Source: Prorocentrum cordatum
Lineage: Eukaryota > Sar > Dinophyceae > Prorocentrales > Prorocentraceae
Direction: 5' to 3'
Assembly (NCBI GenBank): GCA_963575745.1
Contig: CAUYUJ010016351.1
Location: forward strand, 247,563-282,781
DNA length: 35,219 bases
Under the pieces are notes generated by a model. It made no database searches and had not been told where the DNA came from. It saw nothing but the letters and a program-made list of their open reading frames with translations. This document shows, piece after piece, positions 8,424 to 17,108 of the stretch. Position 1 is the first letter of the stretch, and each line of letters starts with the position of its first letter. The position numbers and the translations under genes are program-made.

Positions 8424-9440
8424 ATTCCCAGTTTTTCTGCTACGGGAGGTGCAGGAGGAGGAGCGGTTGTGGTGCGTAGCCGTTATAATTTGTGAAGGAC
8501 GCCGACGGCGACGACATTGAAAATGTTGAAGGCGACGACGCCAACCACGATCGCGACGACGACGACGATGACCGCTCGACGACGACGACGACGACGATGA
8601 CGACGACGACGACGCCGACGCGGAGGACGACGACGACGACGACGACCCGACGACGACGTCGTCGAGATAGCGACGATGACGACGACAACGAGAACGTGAA
8701 TGGCGACGTCGACGACGCCGACGCCACAGCGACGACAGGGAGGGCACGCTTCGTAGCCTCTTCACTTCGGAGACCGAACGGAACGCTCGCACCCATCTTG
8801 GTTTTGCCTCGACGTGGCAGCGTTGCTGAATTAGCTTCTATCGGGCATCACGCTTACGGGCTCGCCACTTTTTGTTGTAAAGGATGTTTCATTCCTTGCC
8901 TCATTGGCCCCGCCCTCGTGGCAGCAGCGTTGTTGCGACTAACGCCCGAGGACATGCAGGCACGGTTGCCGCCGCGGGATGCGCCACTGTCGAGCTTGGG
9001 TTGCACGATGTCGCCCTTTTGCGAAATTAGGGCACCTTGTCCCTGAAACATATACACGCACATTTCTGCAAAACACACGCAAAATATATACACACATACA
9101 AAAGAACAGCAACAACGTAAAAACACGGACAGAGTTTGAAGCTTTCCCATCGCTGCCCAGGGGGTGAGAGGTCAGGCGAGTTTTTCTTTGGAGGTCGCTC
9201 GGGCCCTCGCCAGGCGTGGCAGTCGAACTTCCGATGTTTTGTCTTCCGCGCACAGGCGCAGTTGGCGCGTCGTGCGTTACGCAACGTGCTGGCAGGACTG
9301 CGCCCGCCTTTGCTCATCAAAGAAAAGAAAAAAAAACAAAGCAGGAAGAGGGCCTCTTCTAACCTTGCAGGTTTACAGTGCCACGGGAGGGTCTCCAGAG
9401 ATAATGCAAGAGTTCGTTTGTTCGTGCAGATATGTGATTC
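8424..9440 (+). repeat. Shared ~1 kb 3' module, copy B
   Basis: Counterpart of 2206-3240, starting immediately after the helicase stop codon. Contains the (GAC)n tract, the gcagcgttgctgaa segment, an A-rich stretch around 9050-9125 and 9322-9345, and ends at agataatgcaagagttcg. It lies between a coding region and a satellite array, which suggests it is the 3' untranslated or terminal region of the element. Confidence 0.8.
8541..8690 (+). repeat. (GAC)n trinucleotide tract, copy B
   Basis: Nearly uninterrupted gac/cga triplets. Open frames through it (for example 8492-9046 +, 8214-8792 -) are low-complexity Asp/Thr/Arg or Ser runs and are not called as genes. Confidence 0.9.
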
Positions 9441-10235
9441 GTTCGGCTCCTCGTGGTGTGAGTCGTTGGGGCCCCTCGTCTTTTCTTGTGTGAGTCTTTC
9501 GGGCCCGTCATTGTGTGTGAGTCGTTCGGGCTCTTCGTGGTGTGGGTCGGTCGGGCCTCTCCTCCTGGTGTGCGCCGTTCGGGCCTCCCTTTGTGTGTGA
9601 GTCGTTCGGGCTCCTCGTGGTGTGAGTCCTTCCGGGCCCTCGTCCTGGTGTGAGTCGTTCGGGCGCGCCTTTGCGTGTGAGTCGTTCGGGCTCTCCGTGG
9701 TGTGAGTCGTTTGGGCAGCTTGTCCTGGTGTGAGTCGGCCAGGCCTCTCCTTGTTTGTGAGTCGTTCGGGCTCCTTGTGGTGTGAGTCGTTGGGGTTCAT
9801 GATCCTGAGAGATAATGCAGGAGTTCGGTTCTCTTCCGTTGCAGATATGTGAGTCGTTCCTGCTCCTCGTAATGTGAGTCGTTGGGGCTTCTCGTCCTTC
9901 CTTGTGTGAGTCCTTCGGGCCCCTCATTGTGTGTGAGTCGTTCGGGCTCCTCGTGGTGTGAGTCGTTCGGGCCCCTCGTCCTGGTGTGAGCTGTTCGGGC
10001 TCCTCCTTGAGCGTGAGTCGTTCGGGCTTCTCGTGGTGTGAATCGTTCGGGCCCTTCGTCCTGGTGTGAGTCGTTCGGGCGCCTCCTTGCATGTGAGTTG
10101 TCCGGGCCCCCCGGGGTGTGAGTCTTTCGGGGCGCCCGTTCGGTGCGAGTCGCTCGGGCATCTCTTTGCGCGCGAGTCGTTCGGGCTTCTCGTGGTGTGA
10201 GTCGTTGGGGCCCCTCGTCCTGGAGTGAGTCGTTG
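9425..10235 (+). repeat. Satellite array 3 (two blocks)
   Basis: Two runs of the GTGAGTCGTTCGGGC satellite (about 9425-9795 and 9850-10235) are split by an internal copy of the array left flank (gagagataatgcaggagttcggtt at 9805-9828). The internal flank shows that the array grew by duplicating a flank-plus-array segment, not only single units. Confidence 0.9.
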
Positions 10236-10312
10236 GGGCTCTTCGTGGGGCCTTTGGGGGGCGTCTGGGAGACTCTTGGGGCCTCTTGGGGGCCTCTTGG
10301 GGGCATCTTCAG
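10236..10312 (+). repeat. 11-bp repeat array (GGGGGCCTCTT), copy 1
   Basis: A short run of ggggcctcttg units is attached directly to the end of satellite array 3 through ctcttcgtggggcct. The same junction occurs at 24780-24790 and, on the opposite strand, near 13455. Confidence 0.8.
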
Positions 10313-10337
10313 TTCGTGCCAAGTGGGTTCAAAGGGA

Positions 10338-10400
10338 TGACGACGTCGACGAAGATGACGGCCACGACGACGACGATGAGTACCACAACGCCGTGGACGG
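10338..10400 (+). repeat. Short (GAC)n tract
   Basis: A cluster of gac/cga triplets (gacgacgtcgacgaagatgacggcc region) directly follows the 11-bp array. From here to 10690 no gene is seen. Confidence 0.7.
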
Positions 10401-10689
10401 CGACCCATTGTCGACGCACTTCTTCCCCCTCCTTGTCGTCCTGCTCCTTTCTTATGTTTGGTGATCTTCCTGATATATTTCTGAACTCTTTTTCTCTGTA
10501 TTTCTTACCTGCCAGCGGGGTCCCAAAATAATGCGGTCCGACATGGGGCCGATTCGGGTTGAGAGGCCCCCGAGAAGTTGGCTGAGGAAAAGCAGAGGGT
10601 CCGCAGCACTTCATCAGGCCTCACAGGTTTCTAGGAAGGGCCTGGAAGTCTTCCAGGGTCTCAGGAGAATCCCAAATGTTAATCTCCTG

Positions 10690-10855
10690 CACTGTTGTTG
10701 TCGCTGTTGCCATTCTGGTTCGAAGTAATGAAGCGTGGCTGTGAGCTTAGCTCGGCCAGCAGCACTCGCTGCTGCGTGCGAGCAATCTCCCAGTGACTGT
10801 GAGTTCTTTCCGCCCATCATTGACGCTGTGAGCTTAGCTCCGCACGGGCGCTTTT
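10690..10855 (+). repeat. Leader repeat, copy 3, with tandem motif copies
   Basis: Spliced-leader-like ctgttgccattctggttcgaag at 10704-10725 is followed by three related segments: ctgtgagcttagctcgg (10739), ctgtgagttctttccgccc (about 10796) and ctgtgagcttagctccgcac (10826). The same three-part arrangement recurs at 14178-14320. It ends about 50-75 bp before the ATG at 10903. Confidence 0.8.
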
Positions 10856-10902
10856 CCTTCCAACATCGTAGAGCGGTGGGCATCGAAATGTTTGTGTGAG
10901 CT

Positions 10903-11922
10903 ATGTCTAGGGAGTGCGAGGGCCCTCCGCGGCGGTGCAGAATATGCAACATGGATTTCGGAACGCGGAAGTGCAAGTATCACATCCATATGTCTGGGCG
11001 CTACCACGCTCGCCAAGTTCGCCAGCAATCAGGCCTACGGGAGCGGAAGGGCAATATTCTGCGCCGAATGACCAACGTGAGAAGTGCTAGCTTCGTCTCG
11101 TGGCTGAAGAGCACCATCAGGCGCAGCCAGCGGGCGATTCGGAACGGCGACAGGGTCGTCGACTTCATCCCGTTCGGCGCGTCGTGTCTCGTCACTCGTG
11201 ATGTGCGCGCAGTTATTTGTCAGCTGCGGCGCTTGAGGACGAGTGGGGTAGCCCTTTTGGCTGCTGTCGGCGCTGCTTGCTTGCTCTGGACGGACGCGTG
11301 GGTGCAGGCCGTGGGCGTTCCCCTCACGACCGCATCCTATTGCGGCCATCTGGTGAGGCGACTTTTGCAAACGCGCGCGGATGATGTGCAGGTAGCGAAC
11401 CCCAGCATTCGTGTTTGTCGCGGGCGTGCGCTTCTCACAGGCACCCAGGCGTATGCTCGGCGCAAAGCTCGACGGCTTGCATCCTTAGTGCTTGGTGTTG
11501 CACGCCGAGCTCCAGGGGCGCACGCTCTACTTCAAGAAGGCAACGCGTCGAGCGCCATGGATGCCTTGTGCGGGTCTGGTCTGCCAATCGGGGGATACAC
11601 CGCTAAATTCATGCCGGTGTTGTTGTCGCAGCTGGAGCTGGCGCAGTGGACGACAGTTGCGACTCGCGGCTTCGCTGGTTCTACGGGCTTGGCGGCACTT
11701 CGCCTGCTCGTGGGTCGCAGCGTGACTTTGGCTGGGGCTGACACAGCGCTGGCGCTGCTGTCCGAGAGCATCCGTGCAGATTGGGCCGGGCCGCCGCGGC
11801 TGCCCCCGTTCGAGATGCTCGACCTAGAATCGCAGCTCTGTGCGTGGCACTCTGCGGACTGTGCATCTGCGAACAGCTGTCAGTGCCGAGGCATGCGTGG
11901 CGCACTTCAGCTGGTGCAGTAA
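10903..11922 (+). CDS. U1-type zinc-finger protein with possible 5-hmdU-DNA-kinase-like helical domain
   Basis: A 339-residue frame starting at ATG 10903, 50-75 bp after the leader motif. Residues 12-34 read CRIC...CKYHIHMSGRYH, a Cys-x2-Cys plus H-x-GR-x-H pattern typical of U1/zf-met zinc fingers that bind RNA or DNA. Residues about 215-320 contain GLPIGGYTAKFMPVLL, then W-TVATRGFAGSTGLAAL and PPFEMLDLESQLCAW. This order resembles the helical domain known from 5-hydroxymethyl-dU DNA kinase and thymine-hypermodification proteins (G-GGF-A...DL, W...GPGA-GL, then ...DLE-LCE). Dinoflagellate DNA is known to contain 5-hydroxymethyluracil, which makes the match attractive. It is based on motif reading only. 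The middle of the protein is hydrophobic and Arg-rich and is not assigned. Confidence 0.5.
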   Translation: MSRECEGPPRRCRICNMDFGTRKCKYHIHMSGRYHARQVRQQSGLRERKGNILRRMTNVRSASFVSWLKSTIRRSQRAIRNGDRVVDFIPFGASCLVTRDVRAVICQLRRLRTSGVALLAAVGAACLLWTDAWVQAVGVPLTTASYCGHLVRRLLQTRADDVQVANPSIRVCRGRALLTGTQAYARRKARRLASLVLGVARRAPGAHALLQEGNASSAMDALCGSGLPIGGYTAKFMPVLLSQLELAQWTTVATRGFAGSTGLAALRLLVGRSVTLAGADTALALLSESIRADWAGPPRLPPFEMLDLESQLCAWHSADCASANSCQCRGMRGALQLVQ

Positions 11923-12440
11923 AGTGTTTCATTTCGTTGGCGATGTCCACGTTTGTCATTGCAGCGGCATGTCCGCAGTATGGTGCGCACTGCGCAGACC
12001 ATCGGTTCGATGGCATAGCGCGCGTTTGCATCCAATGCGCAGGTGGAGCATAGCTACTCGCAGTAGTCGCAATCATCGCGCTTCCTTTTCTTCATTCACG
12101 TTTCCCTTCGTTGACAGGCACGCGAGATGCGGGTGGAGCGCCCAGCGGGCAAAATTCATGTCATGGGCGCAGTGCGCGCCCGCGCCTGAGGGAGGAGGGT
12201 GGGCATGGATAGTCATGAATGAGGGGGAGGGAATGAGGTGTGGGAGTCTATGAGCTGCAATCAGCTGTCGGATGGCGTTTTTCGAGATGGGTTCGTGTGT
12301 GGATGAGATGGCGGGAGGGGTAATCCAGGGGAAACAGCTGGGGATCATCCAGGGGAAGACATCTTGTCGCTCTCGCTTGGCAGAGGCTCCGGGGACACGA
12401 AGTCATCAAGCCGCTCAGAATTGGTTGAAGTTTATCTTCC
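11923..12440. other. Unassigned interval
   Basis: No gene is recognised. Short overlapping frames on both strands have no motif. The block cgcctgagggaggagggtgg and the repeated aggggaa near 12320-12356 are the only features seen. Confidence 0.4.
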
Positions 12441-12540
12441 CTGCAGCTCAATCGTCGCCGTTGCCATTCTGTCTCACATTGTTGAACAGTGGTTGTGAGT
12501 TTAACTTGCCCACATGGAATCGCTTCCGCCTATGAGCAAT
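12441..12540 (+). repeat. Leader repeat, copy 4 (orphan)
   Basis: ctgcagctcaatcgtcgccg is followed by ccgttgccattctgtctcac at 12458-12477 and tgtgagtttaactt at 12494-12507, the same order and spacing as the other leaders. No convincing gene follows: the frame at 12514-12870 is pyrimidine-rich low complexity. It is probably a leader that has lost its cargo. Confidence 0.65.
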
Positions 12541-12995
12541 ATTCTTCTGGCTCTGTGTTCCCACACCTTCGAAGTTGAAAAGCGAGCTCAGCACGACATT
12601 AGTGCAATGTATCGCATTCGTGCTCCCCCCTCCTTCTCCTTGTCGCCCTCTTATCTTTCCCTTCGCTCACTCTTTCCCATCATTTTTTGTTCTCCTCCTC
12701 CTCCTCACCCAGTCTCGGAGGTCTTCTCATTTCATGTTCACGCTAACCTTCTGCGAGGCTGCACGTTGTTGGCCGTGGGCCCAATATTACAGTGTCTTGG
12801 ATCCGTTGTAGCTGGAGGGTTGGGCAACGCGATCTCATGTGTCGATGCCGTCTGGCCACGGACTGCCTGAGTAAACAACTTCATCTAATGAACCTTTCAT
12901 CGTCTACCCGCGAGAGTTCTCAAGTACCCAGTCGTGGCTCGTCAGGGTTAATCAGGATCACTGGCCCCAGGGGACGGCACTAATTGGAGGTCTTC
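12541..12995. other. Unassigned interval with pyrimidine-rich tract
   Basis: Bases about 12627-12720 are a C/T-rich run on the + strand. No coding motif is seen elsewhere in the interval. Confidence 0.4.
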
Positions 12996-12999
12996 TTTC

Positions 13000-13043
13000 C
13001 TTTGATAGATTTCCTCCAAAGTAGCCCAAAGAAGCGCCGAGGA
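13000..13043 (+). repeat. 44-bp direct repeat flanking the inverted satellite, left copy
   Basis: ctttgatagatttcctccaa and the following gccgagga match 14005-14048 with only a few differences. The two copies bracket the inverted composite satellite at 13085-13860. The repeat contains a small hairpin-capable palindrome (ctttg...caaag). Confidence 0.75.
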
Positions 13044-13084
13044 GACACTACCTCCTCCCCCTGGGAGTGGACAGGGAGTCCGGC

Positions 13085-13227
13085 GGGTCGTCTGGGGGGT
13101 CAATATCAACTCCTGGGATAGCCAAAAAAACGACGACCCTCGCGAGGATTCTGGCCTCGACGGGGGGGGGATTTTGAAATCATTTCGTCTTTGTCAGGGG
13201 GCAGAGCTCCTTGGCGCTTCCGAAGTG
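13085..13227 (-). repeat. Satellite outer flank, inverted copy
   Basis: On the - strand this reads gccagaatcctcgcgagggt then cgtcgttttt, matching 25203-25235 on the + strand. It is the far side of the 11-bp array in both places, which extends the composite element beyond its repeats. Confidence 0.65.
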
Positions 13228-13455
13228 ATCGCAAGAGGCGCCAAAATGGCCCCAAGAGGCCCCCAGGAGGGTTCCAAGAGTTTCCAAGAGATCCCCAGAG
13301 GTCCCCACGAGGCTCCAAGAAGCGCCCAAGAGGCTCCCAAGAGGCTCCCAAGAGGATCATCGAGAGGCCCCGAGAGGCCCCAAGAGGCTCCCAAGAGGCT
13401 CCGAAGAGGCTCCCAAAAGGCCCCAGGAGGCTCCTGGAGTCCCCAAGAGGCCCCA
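13228..13455 (-). repeat. 11-bp repeat array, inverted copy
   Basis: About 20 imperfect copies of ccaagaggccc, the reverse complement of GGGCCTCTTGG, give a spurious Pro/Arg/Glu-rich frame. It is attached to satellite array 4 by the same junction seen at 10236 and 24785. Confidence 0.85.
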
Positions 13456-13845
13456 CGAGGAGCCCGAACGACTCACACCAGGACGTGAGGACGTGGGGCC
13501 CGAACGACTCACACCACGAAGAGTCCGGACGACTCGCATCATCAGGAGGGGCCCGAACGATACACACCAGGACGAGGCGCCCGAACGATCGCACCACGAA
13601 GACCCCGAACGACTCACACTACGACGAAGGCTCCGAACGATTCACACCACGAGGAGCCCGAACGAGTCACACCAGGAGGAGGGGCCCGAACGACTCACAC
13701 CCGCACGAGGGGCCCGAACAACGTACACCACGAGAAGCCCGAACGACTCACACCAGGACGAAGAGCCCGAACGACTGACCCCACAAAGAGCCCAAACGAC
13801 TCACACCAGGAAGAAGAGCCCGAACGACTCACACCAGCAAAGAGG
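13456..13845 (-). repeat. Satellite array 4 (inverted)
   Basis: Units read gcccgaacgactcac on the + strand, the reverse complement of the core seen elsewhere. This is the only long array in this orientation. The long + strand frame through it (13493-14218) is satellite and is not called as a gene. Confidence 0.9.
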
Positions 13846-14004
13846 ATGTACAAGAAAACGGGAGGATGGCATAACACGGGAGATTTGCGGGGCGAAGCGG
13901 GGACACGTTTGCAAAGAACGACTGTCGGCATGCTTTGCAAGAGTTGCTGTTGTCAGATGTGTTGGTGGGGATACGAGAAACGTAAGAATTGAAGTGATCC
14001 TATA

Positions 14005-14048
14005 CTTTGATCGATTTCCTCCAAAGTTGTTCAAAGAACCGCCGAGGA
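14005..14048 (+). repeat. 44-bp direct repeat flanking the inverted satellite, right copy
   Basis: Partner of 13000-13043. The pair resembles either a duplicated insertion site or terminal repeats, but is too diverged for a recent target-site duplication. Confidence 0.75.
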
Positions 14049-14149
14049 CGCACCGAGAGGCTCCAAGATTGCCCCAAGATGGCTCTCGCGAGGCTCCACA
14101 GTCTTCTGGCAAGATCTACGATGTCACACAGGCGTTCATGATAGGACAA

Positions 14150-14327
14150 GTTCTCATTTCCTGCAGCGTTGTCGTCGCTGGTGCCATTGTGGCTCGCAGT
14201 GTTGACGTGTGCCTGTGAGCTTGGCTCAGGCAGCAGCAATTGGTGGTGTTTTCGAGCATTTTCCCAGTGTCCGTGATTTCTACTTGCCCATCATTCTCGC
14301 TGTGAGCTTAGCTCCGCACGGACGCTC
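14150..14327 (+). repeat. Leader repeat, copy 5
   Basis: ctgcagcgttgtcgtcgctg is followed by spliced-leader-like ctggtgccattgtggctcgc (14178-14197). Then come ctgtgagcttggctcagg (14213), ccgtgatttctacttgccc (about 14271) and ctgtgagcttagctccgcac (14300). It has the same three-part order as copy 3. The last motif ends 26 bp before ATG 14346. Confidence 0.8.
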
Positions 14328-14345
14328 GGACGCGCCAAGCTGGGG

Positions 14346-15143
14346 ATGTCTGCACTCCCAGAAGTACCACAAGAAGCTCCGATGTATCGGGGCGACGCAG
14401 AGGATCAGGTGATTGGGCACGTAAGCTACGTGATCGAGTTGCAGGAGACCAACCTGCAGAGAAGCCGCAAGGTGACGATGGAAATGCCGAAGGTACTCGC
14501 ATCTCAGATCGACGGCCTGAAGGCCTCCAAGCTGCAGCTCACGACGTGCTTGACCCGCGGCGCCATGGCCAAAGCGAAGACGACGCAGGAGATCTACATG
14601 GTAGCGGAGAACATTCGTACCATCGAGGATCAGATCCAAGGAATCACGGCAGGCCTAGGAAAGCTCATCGAGGCCCACGGAACGTTGAAATACCAGACGG
14701 AGCTCCCTCTCATCTGGCCATCGGTCAAAGAATACATAAAGCCGCAAGCCGACGAGACGGACAACATCAAGGAGATCGAGTTCAACTTGAGGGTTGCGCG
14801 TCGCGAGGAGATCGCTAAGGACCAACATAAAGAGATCTTTGACGTTGTCGTAGCCTCCAGAGAGCTCCGCGACGGGCGGCAGGCTCTAGAGGGAGGTAAG
14901 TCTGCTTGGGACAAGAACAAGCCAGAGACGTGCCACGCCTACGGAAGGACAGATTATGAGGTGTGGCCCGGCTACGACAACGTAAACACCTCGCAGGCTC
15001 AGATGCCCGAGATGCCGGAGAAGCTTGAGGACACCTTCCCTCCTCCGGTGGGCTACGCGAAGCGCAAGATGGAGATAGACAAGAGGATGGAAATCATCAG
15101 GGGAACAATGCCGGCAGCCTCATCGTCGGGAGAGCCGCAATAA
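14346..15143 (+). CDS. Hypothetical coiled-coil protein
   Basis: A 265-residue frame from ATG 14346, just after leader copy 5. The composition is normal for a soluble protein, not satellite-like: charged and rich in Lys, Glu, Ala and Gln. Long helical, probably coiled-coil stretches lie between residues 30 and 190, for example around NIRTIEDQIQGITAGLGKL and EFNLRVARREEIAKDQHKE. A Pro-rich, Met-rich tail follows. No catalytic motif, signal peptide or membrane segment is visible, and the family is not recognised. Codon use and length suggest a real gene. Its leader links it to the neighbouring genes at 10903, 22610 and 26815. Confidence 0.6.
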   Translation: MSALPEVPQEAPMYRGDAEDQVIGHVSYVIELQETNLQRSRKVTMEMPKVLASQIDGLKASKLQLTTCLTRGAMAKAKTTQEIYMVAENIRTIEDQIQGITAGLGKLIEAHGTLKYQTELPLIWPSVKEYIKPQADETDNIKEIEFNLRVARREEIAKDQHKEIFDVVVASRELRDGRQALEGGKSAWDKNKPETCHAYGRTDYEVWPGYDNVNTSQAQMPEMPEKLEDTFPPPVGYAKRKMEIDKRMEIIRGTMPAASSSGEPQ

Positions 15144-15790
15144 GCAGATGATGATCATTGACAAGAGGATGGAGTTCGTGGTGGGAGAGAGAGAGAGAGA
15201 GAATCACGGGTGGTTCGTCATTGGGAAGCTGCACAAAAGGCAACGAGTACACGTATTGGAACATAGGGTATTTGGTGATGGTCAACTCGCACTCGCATTG
15301 AGAGTGCTTGTGTTGAGTGAGTGTGTGTTGTGCCTTGCCACTCTTTGCTTTAGAGAAGGGGCGCGGCCCTGGGTATGTGCCCTGTCTCTCGATCGTGACT
15401 GCCAACGCCACCTTGCGTGCCATACAGCAGCATCCTACAGGATCACCACTTATTAACATCCCACACGTCATTCAACAACGCATCGGCCAACTTAGAATTT
15501 ACATGTCATCGTGCTCACATCGATCAGGTGGTGCGTCACCCGTGATATCATATCACATCGTATCATCGTAGTTACCATTCCACATCCTACATCATGTCAC
15601 ATCGTCACACATGTGGGACGAGGGAGATTTGGGTGCCGTAGGGTGTCATGTCGTTGCAGATGTGAGTGATCTTCGTCGCAGATCTGGTTGTTGTATGTAG
15701 TGCGTTATTCGTTGTTTTTAGTGCACGAATGGTTCCTGCATGCAAAGTTGGTGCACTGTTGCGAGCCGCGGGCTCGAGTCGAGCGCGCCT
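15144..15790. other. Unassigned interval with simple repeats
   Basis: Contains (GA)n at about 15185-15202 and a run of catcacatcgtatcatcgta-like units at 15540-15615. No gene motif is seen. Confidence 0.45.
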
Positions 15791-15803
15791 GCGAGATCAT
15801 CGG

Positions 15804-15822
15804 TAGTGAGCGTAGCTCAGCC
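15804..15822 (+). promoter_or_regulatory. Leader motif upstream of 15894
   Basis: tagtgagcgtagctcagcc matches the leader motif core (GTGAGC-TAGCTC-GC) and lies 72 bp upstream of ATG 15894. The spliced-leader-like part seen in other copies is not evident here. Confidence 0.55.
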
Positions 15823-15893
15823 GTTTTTCACACCGCTGTTCCCATTCAATTCGTTTGGCGAGGTGGCCAATCCTCCAGCACGGTACTCGGGCC

Positions 15894-17108
15894 ATGGCCA
15901 CTCAGACCTTCCACGAGGCTGTGGAGGCGTCTTTCGACAACATTGCTGTGCAAGCGGACGGCGCGGCAGAGAAAGCTATCCTGAAGCCTGGCGTTGAGGG
16001 CTTGCATGTGTTCCTTGAAGGGTGTCGCGCCGATGGCGTGAGTAGCGGCGCGAGTGCCGAAACGGTTGCAGCGGGGTCGCTGAAGAGGATTTTCGAGAGC
16101 AGGGGTTGGCCGTTCGACAAATCGTTTGGGAGGGCCGATTTGACCACGCTGCTCGAATCGCTGGGCGAAGCAGGCTCTGGCGGCGAGGACTTGGCGGAGG
16201 ACATTTCCAGTTTGGTGGATGATCTGCACTCTCGGGCGGCGGCGAAAGAGTTCCCGCTCGTTCGCCCGATAGACTTGCGAGCGGACGACGAGCAAAATGC
16301 CGCCGAGGAAGCCGTGAGTCTCGTGGAGAAGGTGGATGTTGTGCAGATTCAGAGCTATATTGATTTTCAGAAAAAGGAGTATTTTAAGAATAGTCCTGGA
16401 GATCCGGCGACGTCGATTGACGAGAAGCATGCTCAGTGGGCACAGAATTGTTACTACAAGCACGTGCGTGATTTTCTCGCCAAGCAGTCGCTTGACGCCA
16501 GGACATTTGCTCACCGGTTTGCCCAGTCAACGTTCATCCCGCTGATCTCCCCGCAGTCGATCGGTGACTGGGAGAAGAAGGTTTTCGCTCGTGATGCCGC
16601 GTCGGCAATGAGGCCAGAATTGTTGGAGTTGCGGGACAAGAATTTTTGGTCAGCATGGGATGAGATGGCTGAAGTTGTCGAACTCAGTGGAGCGGACGCC
16701 CATGATAGCTTCAGAGAGTTTTTGGAAGAGGACTACTTTCGCATTGTGCGCGAGACCTGCGATGCGGGTGCGCACCAGAACGCGGGGACTGGCTTAGGCG
16801 CGCCCGCGGCGTTTCGGCCGTTGGTGGACCCGGGGTTTGGAGTCTCCGCAGACGAAGCAGCGGAGCGTAAAACACTCCTCATGAAGGCATCCGCGGCTGA
16901 TCACACTTTCGCCGTGACGGGAGTCACGGAGCAATGCAGCCAATTTGTGCAATCGCGCACGGCCAAGCAGAAAAAACATGCTACCATCGGAGCCACCAGA
17001 AAAATTTGCGGCATCTCGGTATTACACCTTATTGCGGAAAAGCGTATCGGAGGTTCGTCCTGGGGGTTCTGTTCTCCGACGCGCCGAGGAGAGCGCCGTG
17101 GCCCATGA
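15894..17108 (+). CDS. Hypothetical protein, probable N-terminal part of the RPA-like gene
   Basis: ATG 15894 is the first in frame after the leader motif. The frame gives about 405 residues, acidic and largely helical, with no recognised domain; features include DFQKKEYFKNSP and KHAQWAQNCYYKHVRDFLA. The last ~40 residues (after about 16980) look like out-of-frame sequence: the overlapping frame that begins there reads SEPPEKFAASRYYTLLRKSV and continues into an OB-fold-like protein. I infer one gene broken by a frameshift at about 16970-17050, or a sequencing indel, rather than two genes. Confidence 0.55.
   Translation: MATQTFHEAVEASFDNIAVQADGAAEKAILKPGVEGLHVFLEGCRADGVSSGASAETVAAGSLKRIFESRGWPFDKSFGRADLTTLLESLGEAGSGGEDLAEDISSLVDDLHSRAAAKEFPLVRPIDLRADDEQNAAEEAVSLVEKVDVVQIQSYIDFQKKEYFKNSPGDPATSIDEKHAQWAQNCYYKHVRDFLAKQSLDARTFAHRFAQSTFIPLISPQSIGDWEKKVFARDAASAMRPELLELRDKNFWSAWDEMAEVVELSGADAHDSFREFLEEDYFRIVRETCDAGAHQNAGTGLGAPAAFRPLVDPGFGVSADEAAERKTLLMKASAADHTFAVTGVTEQCSQFVQSRTAKQKKHATIGATRKICGISVLHLIAEKRIGGSSWGFCSPTRRGERRGP

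Noticed and set aside
12514-12870. 118-codon frame after leader copy 4
   Set aside because: Pyrimidine-rich, Pro/Ser/Leu low-complexity translation with no motif.
13236-13250. gccattttggc on the - strand, identical to part of the spliced leader
   Set aside because: It lies at the edge of the 11-bp array, and the related locus near 24985 reads gctatcttggg, so the match is probably by chance.
15804-15822. tagctcag in the leader motif resembling a tRNA A box, suggesting a tRNA-derived SINE
   Set aside because: No B box at a suitable distance in the copies examined, and the motif varies at A-box positions.
15846-16514. 222-codon - strand frame opposite the gene at 15894, and a similar 254-codon one at 4786-5550
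   Set aside because: Antisense shadows of frames with better start context and motifs on the + strand; no motif of their own.
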